Below are positions 1 to 5,054 of a stretch of 16,958 bases of DNA, one piece after another. The notes below the pieces were generated by a model that saw only the letters and a list, made by a program, of their open reading frames with translations, was not told where the DNA came from and did not search any database. The stretch's first letter is position 1. Each line of letters begins with the position of its first letter. Location of the stretch: assembly GCA_900763885.1 (NCBI GenBank), contig CAAFLY010000287.1:1-16958 (forward strand), written 5' to 3'. The stretch is from Clostridia bacterium (GTDB lineage Bacteria; Bacillota; Clostridia; Oscillospirales; CAG-272). The translations under genes and the position numbers were made by a program.

Positions 1-2
1 AA

Positions 3-1094
3 AATCTGCCGAAAAGCATCGTCGGCAGCCGCAGAATCGTTATAAACTATGAAACCGAATACAAGGAATCCGATTTCGACCTTGCCGCATGCGCGGAAAT
101 CACGGGCCGCCTGCCTGTGGAAAGCGGGTATGATGAGAAAATCATCGCTTTCGGAAGAGATGTTGCCTCGCTTTGCTGCAATGAAAGTGAGCTTGACGAC
201 GCTTATAAAGCGATGATCCGGCATCTGGACAGCTCGTGCTATAAGGTTTGCGGTGCATATTACGAGATTTATCACGGTGACGGAACGGTTGAGCTCAAAG
301 TTCCCGTAAGCGGAAAAGCAAAAGAGCCGATGTATATCAACAAAAACGCAGATATGCCTTTTACAGACGATCCGGAGGTTTACGGCAAATGGGAAATGCT
401 TGATATCGTCCCCACGCGCGAGCAGTTTGTCTACGGAAAGCCGAAATGCAGTCACTCGACTTGGCTCCACGAGCTGTATTTTATCGAAGGCGGAAAAGGC
501 TACTGGGCAGTAGACGGCTGGACGAAAGGGACGATGTTTACAGGCGGACCGAAGCCGGATACACAGTATGCCAATCATTATACAATCGAAACCATCGACG
601 GACACAAGCTTCTTTTCCTTGAGATGACCGATTGCGGCGACAGCGGCATCGGATTCGGTGTTCCCGAGGTGTGGGTGTATGAAAAAGCAGACGACAGGCA
701 CTATGCTTCGCAAGAAGAGTTCAGAAAATGTGACAATATCGACTTTCCGTTTGTAAACGACGAAAATGTCCTTGGAAAATGGAAAGTGCGGGATTTTGTC
801 ATTCATAAAGAGAACTTTGATCCCGATAAGCAGAACTGTAAGCGGGAGGATCTGTTTGTACTTGGGGCGGAATTCAGAGAAAACGGAGCGTATGTATCAA
901 CTACCCAAAACGGAACCAACAGCGTCACATCCGTATGGACAAAGGGGCTTGTTCTGAACAGGCGGGAAAAGACCGCGTCTGCATACGAAATAAAGACGAT
1001 CGACGGCAGGGAATATCTTTTCAGAGAATGGAAATGCGGCGACTATTCGTTTGGTGGCGGCAGAGTATATTGGTATGTGTTCGCCCGCGAATAA
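3..1094 (+). CDS. Partial regulator-like protein: GyrI-like effector domain plus two lipocalin-like repeats (5' end outside window)
   Basis: The reading frame is open from the first bases, so the N-terminus lies upstream; 363 residues are visible. The first ~100 residues resemble the C-terminal GyrI-like small-molecule-binding domain of MerR/AraC-type regulators: the stretch ending in YYEIYHGDGTVELKVPV has the usual closing strands of that fold. Two related segments follow at about 357-686 and 747-1085. Each starts with PF-[TV]-[ND]-D-x-x-V-x-GKW, has a central WTKG, then a Y-x-I-x-T-IDG-x-[KE]-x-LF core, and ends in aromatic residues before a V-x-x-[KR]-E type end. Such segments occur in Firmicute regulators and BlaR1-like proteins and probably form a lipocalin-like barrel. 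A DNA-binding head would be expected upstream but cannot be seen. Codon use looks less GC-rich than in the other genes. No clear terminator follows. A stand-alone effector-binding protein is the main alternative. Confidence 0.7.
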   Translation, partial: NLPKSIVGSRRIVINYETEYKESDFDLAACAEITGRLPVESGYDEKIIAFGRDVASLCCNESELDDAYKAMIRHLDSSCYKVCGAYYEIYHGDGTVELKVPVSGKAKEPMYINKNADMPFTDDPEVYGKWEMLDIVPTREQFVYGKPKCSHSTWLHELYFIEGGKGYWAVDGWTKGTMFTGGPKPDTQYANHYTIETIDGHKLLFLEMTDCGDSGIGFGVPEVWVYEKADDRHYASQEEFRKCDNIDFPFVNDENVLGKWKVRDFVIHKENFDPDKQNCKREDLFVLGAEFRENGAYVSTTQNGTNSVTSVWTKGLVLNRREKTASAYEIKTIDGREYLFREWKCGDYSFGGGRVYWYVFARE

Positions 1095-1242
1095 TTGAGA
1101 AATCGGATCTTTAAGGCAAAAATGCGTGGCGTTCAAGAAATCCAAGGGAAAGACAAAACAGCTCCGCAATCCGGAATAGAGCCGCTGCCTTGTCCGCCGC
1201 ACACACCTTCGCGGGATTCCATGAAGTTTTGCATGTTTTCCC

Positions 1243-1271
1243 TTGACTTTTCCCCGGATCTGTGGTATCCT
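1243..1271 (+). promoter_or_regulatory. Sigma-A promoter of yitT-family gene
   Basis: TTGACT at 1243-1248, a 17-nt spacer, and TATCCT at 1266-1271 preceded by TGG, which gives an extended -10. Transcription would start near 1278, leaving a leader of about 70 nt before the ATG at 1349. The -10 is weaker than in the other promoters of the window; the TG extension may compensate. Confidence 0.65.
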
Positions 1272-1306
1272 ATCGGTTGGTATATACGCCATAGAATAAA
1301 GTATAT

Positions 1307-1334
1307 CGGGAGTCCGGAACCCGTCGGATTCCCG
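1307..1334 (+). promoter_or_regulatory. Leader hairpin directly before the yitT ribosome binding site
   Basis: CGGGAGTCCG (1307-1316) pairs with CGGATTCCCG (1325-1334) over 10 bp with one G-U pair, leaving an 8-nt loop. The ribosome binding site AAGGAG (1337-1342) begins two bases later. There is no T-run, so it is not an intrinsic terminator. It could position the ribosome, protect the RNA, or act as a protein or RNA control site. The function is inferred; the pairing is seen. Confidence 0.5.
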
Positions 1335-1348
1335 CGAAGGAGCCTGTC

Positions 1349-2236
1349 ATGCCGCAGACAACGCCAAAAACACCGGTCACCCAGAACAAAATCATCCCGA
1401 TCCTCAAGGAATACGGTATCCTCACCGCCGCGACGCTGCTCATGGCGTTCGGAATCTATCTTTTCCGCTTTCCGAACAACTTCTCCTTCGGCGGCGTCAC
1501 CGGCATCGCGGTCATTCTCGCGCCGTTTCTGCCGATCTCCGCTTCTACCCTGACGCTCATTCTCAACGTCGTGCTGCTCATTCTCGGACTTGTCGTGCTC
1601 GGCGGCAGCTTTGGCGTGAAAACCATCTATGTCACACTGCTCCTGTCCGGTGCGCTCAGTCTCGCCGAGATCGTCTATCCCATGGACGCGCCGCTGACCA
1701 CCCAGCCGCTGCTTGAACTGATATTCGCCGTCGTTGTACCCTCCATTGCGTCCGCCATCCTCTTCAACTGCAACGCGTCCAGCGGCGGCACCGACATCGT
1801 CGCCATGATCCTCACGAAATATACGCGCATCAACATCAGCACCACCCTCATGCTCGCCGATATGGCGGTCGCCTTCTCCGCCTTCTTCATCTTCGGCGCG
1901 GAAACGGGGCTGTTCTCTGTCTGCGGTCTGCTCGCCAAATCCCTCGTGATCGACGGCGTGATCGAGAATATCAACCTGTGCAAGGTGTTCACCATCATCT
2001 GCGACGACCCGGATCCCATCTGCGACTACATTATCCATACCCTCCATCGGGGCGCGACCACGTACCACGCGATGGGGTATTACAAAAAAGAGGATAAGAC
2101 CGTCATCGTCACCATCATGCGCCGCTCCCAGGCCGTCCGGCTCCGCAACTTCATCCGTATTCACGAGCCGCACGCCTTCATCGCCATCACCAACTCCTCC
2201 GAGATCATCGGCAACGGCTTCCACACGCCGATCTGA
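1349..2236 (+). CDS. YitT-family integral membrane protein (DUF161 plus DUF2179)
   Basis: A 295-residue membrane protein of the YitT family, which is common in Firmicutes, often in several copies, and has no settled biochemical role. The N-terminal ~200 residues hold about five hydrophobic segments (around 23-40, 48-82, 90-108, 120-140 and 165-200), with the family signatures GGVTGIA near 48-54 and SSGGTDIVA near 144-152. Residues ~212-285 form the soluble DUF2179 domain, including RGATTYHAMGYY and ending SSEIIGNGF. The length is normal for the family. The start is set by AAGGAG at 1337-1342, six bases before the ATG. It is a single-gene unit with its own promoter, a leader hairpin and a strong terminator after the stop. 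Confidence 0.92.
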   Translation: MPQTTPKTPVTQNKIIPILKEYGILTAATLLMAFGIYLFRFPNNFSFGGVTGIAVILAPFLPISASTLTLILNVVLLILGLVVLGGSFGVKTIYVTLLLSGALSLAEIVYPMDAPLTTQPLLELIFAVVVPSIASAILFNCNASSGGTDIVAMILTKYTRINISTTLMLADMAVAFSAFFIFGAETGLFSVCGLLAKSLVIDGVIENINLCKVFTIICDDPDPICDYIIHTLHRGATTYHAMGYYKKEDKTVIVTIMRRSQAVRLRNFIRIHEPHAFIAITNSSEIIGNGFHTPI

Positions 2237-2244
2237 CAGGAGAC

Positions 2245-2300
2245 AATACAGAAAACCGCCGCCATGGAACCTTCCCGTGACAGCGGTTTTTCTCTGTATT
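2245..2300. terminator. Bidirectional intrinsic terminator between convergent genes
   Basis: The arms AATACAGA/TCTGTATT (2245-2252 and 2293-2300) and AAACCGC/GCGGTTT (2253-2259 and 2283-2289), with further inner pairs, make a long stem. T-rich sequence lies on the 3' side of both strands (GGTTTTTCTC on plus, GGTTTTCTGT on minus). It lies 8 bases after the yitT stop and 3 bases beyond the transporter stop, so it serves both converging genes. Confidence 0.85.
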
Positions 2301-2303
2301 CGT

Positions 2304-3185
2304 TTATATGCTCAGCATACACATCGCCGCGACGCCGAGGATGATCCCGAGCCACTGCGGCAGACGGAGCCGTTCCCGGAAAAAGATCACGGCGGAGAGG
2401 ATCGTCGCGATGATCAGCCCGCCGTTGACAAGCGGGAAGAAGATGATCGTCGGCATCACACCGGACAGATACAGATTCACAAGATTCACAATCCCCATGA
2501 ATATGCCGGACAACGCCGCCTGAACGAGCGTGTTTGCCTTCACGGAGAAGGTGGCAGGCTCCTTTCTCTGCCCGAGCTGCCAGAAGAGCAGATTGAACAG
2601 CACCGCGAACGCAAAGGTCAGGATCAGAAAGCCCGTCAATTCCGTACTGTGCGAGGAGGTCTGGTGCAGCGTCTGCATGATCCCGATCCCCCCGGTGAAC
2701 AGCATCGACAGCAGCGCGAATACGAGCCATTTTGCCGAAAACGCCTTCTTTTCCGCGCCGTCCGCCTTCTTGTCCAGAACGCCCAGCACCAGCGCCATCG
2801 AGAAGAGAAGGATCGGCAGCGCGACGAGCTGGATCACCTTGACCGGAGAGTGGAGAAACAGCACCCCAAACAGCGCCGGAATCACCAGATTGCTCCCCAG
2901 GATAAAGGACGTGTACGCCATCGAGCCGATCGCCAGCGCCTTCAGAAGAAAATACTGCGACAGCACGGTGACGGCGGCAAACAGAAACGCCATCCCCGCC
3001 GTGTACCACGAGAGCGCGTAATTCCCCGTGCATAAGAGAACCGCCAGAGAGCCAATGTAGAGAAACGTGTTGAATTTGTAGATGTCCGTGTCGTTTTTCA
3101 GAACGTTCTTGCTGAAATTGTTCGAGAAAACATTCTTTCCCGTCTCCAGCAGAATCGAGAGAAACGTGAGTAAATAGTATATCAT
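2304..3185 (-). CDS. DMT/EamA-type membrane transporter
   Basis: A 293-residue, very hydrophobic protein with about ten membrane segments arranged as two five-helix halves, the drug/metabolite transporter design. The second half ends in the common EamA pattern: PLVNGGLIIATILSAVIFF, then RERL and a final helix starting QWLGIILG. The first half starts with LLTFLSILLETGKN. The frame is open to 3335, but the start at 3185 is preferred. It has AAAGG nine to ten bases upstream, and a strong promoter (3221-3249) lies between 3185 and 3335, so an upstream start would not be transcribed from it. The substrate cannot be told from sequence; relatives export amino acids, nucleotides or polyamines. It converges with the YitT-family gene. 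Confidence 0.85.
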   Translation of the reverse strand: MIYYLLTFLSILLETGKNVFSNNFSKNVLKNDTDIYKFNTFLYIGSLAVLLCTGNYALSWYTAGMAFLFAAVTVLSQYFLLKALAIGSMAYTSFILGSNLVIPALFGVLFLHSPVKVIQLVALPILLFSMALVLGVLDKKADGAEKKAFSAKWLVFALLSMLFTGGIGIMQTLHQTSSHSTELTGFLILTFAFAVLFNLLFWQLGQRKEPATFSVKANTLVQAALSGIFMGIVNLVNLYLSGVMPTIIFFPLVNGGLIIATILSAVIFFRERLRLPQWLGIILGVAAMCMLSI

Positions 3186-3198
3186 ACCGTGCCTTTCC

Positions 3199-3217
3199 CT
3201 GCGAGATTTTTCCGCAG
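3199..3217 (-). promoter_or_regulatory. Small leader hairpin before the transporter ribosome binding site
   Basis: On the minus strand CTGCG (3213-3217) pairs with CGCAG (3199-3203) across a 9-nt A/T-rich loop. The GGGAAAGG ribosome binding region follows at once. It is short, so its stability is modest and its role is only suggested by position. Confidence 0.35.
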
Positions 3218-3220
3218 CAT

Positions 3221-3249
3221 AGTATACCAGAAAATAAGCCGCTTGTAAA
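3221..3249 (-). promoter_or_regulatory. Sigma-A promoter of EamA-type transporter gene
   Basis: Read on the minus strand: TTTACA (3244-3249), a 17-nt spacer and TATACT (3221-3226), each five of six to consensus. Transcription would start near 3214, about 30 bases before the ATG at 3185. Confidence 0.8.
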
Positions 3250-3412
3250 GAGATAAATCCAACGAAAACCCATTGGAGAGGAAAAGTATCCCCAAAGAAA
3301 ACAACCGGAAACCGCCGCGCACAGACAAAATCCATTCATAAAAGCCCGTTGGCGCTGGAACGAACAAGTTTGTTCTCAATAGCGACCGCGTCCCCATTCC
3401 CCGCGTCCCTCG

Positions 3413-4885
3413 TCAAGCCTCCGGGAAGAAGAGCTTTTGGACGGCTTCAAAGTGCTTTTCGACGCCGTTGCGGGTCTTTTCCACATAGGTCGGCAGCGCG
3501 ACATTGCCTTGCACGAAGTCCTTCATTTTGTACATGTAGCCCTTGAACGCGTCGTACATGAAGGCAAAGTCCAGGTTTCTGCCTGCAAGGATCGTGTCGA
3601 TCATCGCGATGGATGCCTCGTCGCGCGCGCCCTTGTATTTGAGCGTGACATCGTAGTATGCCGGGATCACCGTTTTCCAGTTTTCCGCCGACAGTGCCGT
3701 AAAGCAGGAGGAGATCAGGTCGAGATCGGATACCGTGATCGGGATCGCCGAGCTGCTCACACTGCCGCCTGCCACCGTGTAATAGCCGTCCTGCGCCGCG
3801 TCGTATTTCGGATATGGGATGATGCCGTAGTCAAAATCACAGCTGTCCCGGTATACACCCACCGATTCGTCGAGCACGCCCGTCACAAACAGCGCGTGCT
3901 GCCCGGAGAACATCGTTCTGTAGTCCGCGCTCTTCGGATACGAGCCGACTGTTTTGTAGAGCAGCGTGCGCAGACGGTCCATCGCGTCCACCCCGCGCTC
4001 GTCTGTGCCGAGTACGATCGACAGCTTGCCTGTGTCGTCAATCTCCGCCGTCGGAATCTTGAACGAATACAGATACGCCACCACGGAGTTCGTCTTTTCG
4101 CCGCAGAAGCCGTAGAGATCCTCCTCGGTCGCCGTACCGTCGCCGTTGACATCCTGATAAATCGACGCCACGTTCGTCATCAGATGGTCTAGAGTCCAGT
4201 CCCCGCGGTTTACCACGTCGTACATATCCTCCAGTCCGTTCACCTCCGCCAGCTCCTTGTTGAAGTAGTAGCAGTACGCGTTCGACGAGAGGGAGAGGCA
4301 GATGTCGCTCGCTGTCAGGAACATCTTCCCGTTCAAGGTCAGGTTTTTGATCGCGGTCTGCGGGAACCAGGGCTTCGTGAAATCCACCGACGTGTCGTAC
4401 CAGTTGCGGAAGATCCCCTGCACCGCGTATTGCCCCGTGTACATCGTGTGACCGAGATAGAGATCGTATTCGTCATTGCCCGAGAGCGCGGAGTTCTTGA
4501 TGTGCTGCGCCAGAGCCTCCTCCTCGCCCGTGTTGTGGACGAGCTTCACGTTCAGCCTGTCCTCCACCGTCATGTTCCGGGCGTATACCGCGTCGTTCAT
4601 GACATCCCCGGTCAGCTCCTCGGCGTACTGGAAATCCGCGTACCGCAGCTGATAGAGCATCCGGTATTCCTTGCCGCCGAAATCCTTGTCGCCCAGACCG
4701 TCGTCCACGAGCTTGCGCGCCTCCAGAGAGTCCGTCTCCGCTTCCGTTTCCGTATCTGCCGCCGTATCGACCGCCGGTGCGGTATCCGCCGTGGTGTCCG
4801 CGCCCCGTCCGCCGTCGTCCTTCGCGCCGCACGAAGCCAGCATCCCGATCGCCAGCACGAGTATAAGCCATCTTTTCTTTGCCAT
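3413..4885 (-). CDS. Extracellular solute-binding-type lipoprotein (paralogue of 13452-14942)
   Basis: A 490-residue secreted lipoprotein. It has a KKRW basic start, a hydrophobic core, and lipobox LASC with the lipidated cysteine at residue 19. A disordered Thr/Asp/Glu/Ala linker runs to about residue 55. The rest fits a family 1 ABC solute-binding protein of a type frequent in uncultured Clostridia: GDVMNDAVYARNMTVEDRLNV near 93-113, FTKPWFPQ near 169-176, and DYGIIPYPKYD near 352-362. Residues 245-256 read DVNGDGTATEED, an EF-hand or dockerin-like calcium loop. CGGAGG lies nine bases before the ATG. No permease or ATPase gene is nearby, so it must work with transport proteins encoded elsewhere or serve as a surface binding protein. 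The ligand is unknown; sugars are typical of the fold. No convincing terminator was found after the stop. Confidence 0.85.
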   Translation of the reverse strand: MAKKRWLILVLAIGMLASCGAKDDGGRGADTTADTAPAVDTAADTETEAETDSLEARKLVDDGLGDKDFGGKEYRMLYQLRYADFQYAEELTGDVMNDAVYARNMTVEDRLNVKLVHNTGEEEALAQHIKNSALSGNDEYDLYLGHTMYTGQYAVQGIFRNWYDTSVDFTKPWFPQTAIKNLTLNGKMFLTASDICLSLSSNAYCYYFNKELAEVNGLEDMYDVVNRGDWTLDHLMTNVASIYQDVNGDGTATEEDLYGFCGEKTNSVVAYLYSFKIPTAEIDDTGKLSIVLGTDERGVDAMDRLRTLLYKTVGSYPKSADYRTMFSGQHALFVTGVLDESVGVYRDSCDFDYGIIPYPKYDAAQDGYYTVAGGSVSSSAIPITVSDLDLISSCFTALSAENWKTVIPAYYDVTLKYKGARDEASIAMIDTILAGRNLDFAFMYDAFKGYMYKMKDFVQGNVALPTYVEKTRNGVEKHFEAVQKLFFPEA

Positions 4886-4910
4886 AATCCAAAACCTCCG
4901 TTTTCCGGAT

Positions 4911-4949
4911 CTCCATTCCTACACATCCCTCGCGGATGGGTCTATGGAG
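4911..4949 (-). promoter_or_regulatory. Nested hairpin in the solute-binding protein leader
   Basis: Outer arms CTCCAT and ATGGAG (4944-4949 and 4911-4916) enclose inner arms CATCC and GGATG (4934-4938 and 4924-4928). The structure begins at the predicted transcript 5' end and stops about 11 bases before the CGGAGG ribosome binding site. It could stabilise the message or control translation. There is no T-run that would make it a terminator. Confidence 0.4.
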
Positions 4950-4978
4950 AGTATACCGGATTGCGGAGGTTTTGTCAA
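4950..4978 (-). promoter_or_regulatory. Strong sigma-A promoter of the first solute-binding lipoprotein
   Basis: On the minus strand TTGACA (4973-4978), a 17-nt spacer and TATACT (4950-4955). Only one base differs from the two consensus hexamers. Transcription would begin near 4943, about 58 bases before the start codon. Confidence 0.88.
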
Positions 4979-4990
4979 GGGACAATCGTT

Positions 4991-5026
4991 AAAATCCACG
5001 CAAAATACACGAGGAATCGCGGTGGA
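4991..5026 (-). terminator. Possible weak terminator of the nrdR-CapA-beta-helix operon
   Basis: On the minus strand TCCAC (5022-5026) plus GC pairs with GCGTGGA (4995-5001), leaving one bulged base and a loop of about 17 bases, followed by TTTT (4991-4994). Flanking ACAATC and GATTGT can pair outside it. The loop is long and the T-run short, so this is a tentative call. Its place 29 bases after the operon's last stop is right. Confidence 0.35.
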
Positions 5027-5054
5027 GATTGTGCAAAAATAACGTAAATTGTAG

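Noticed and set aside
1133..2224. 363-codon minus-strand open frame opposite the YitT-family gene
   Set aside because: Asp/Gly/Glu/Arg-rich shadow of a membrane-protein gene; no family resemblance, and it would oppose a well-supported gene with promoter and terminator.
3186..3335. N-terminal extension of the EamA-type transporter to an ATG at 3335
   Set aside because: A near-consensus promoter at 3221-3249 lies inside the extension, and the ATG at 3185 has its own ribosome binding site and the expected family start.
3362..3375. Short inverted repeat after the first solute-binding gene as a terminator
   Set aside because: The stem GAACA/TGTTC is only 5 bp and no T-run follows on the minus strand.
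4995..5026. Regulatory RNA between the beta-helix operon and the first solute-binding gene
   Set aside because: The pairing is weak and better explained as a poor terminator; there is no separate promoter for it.
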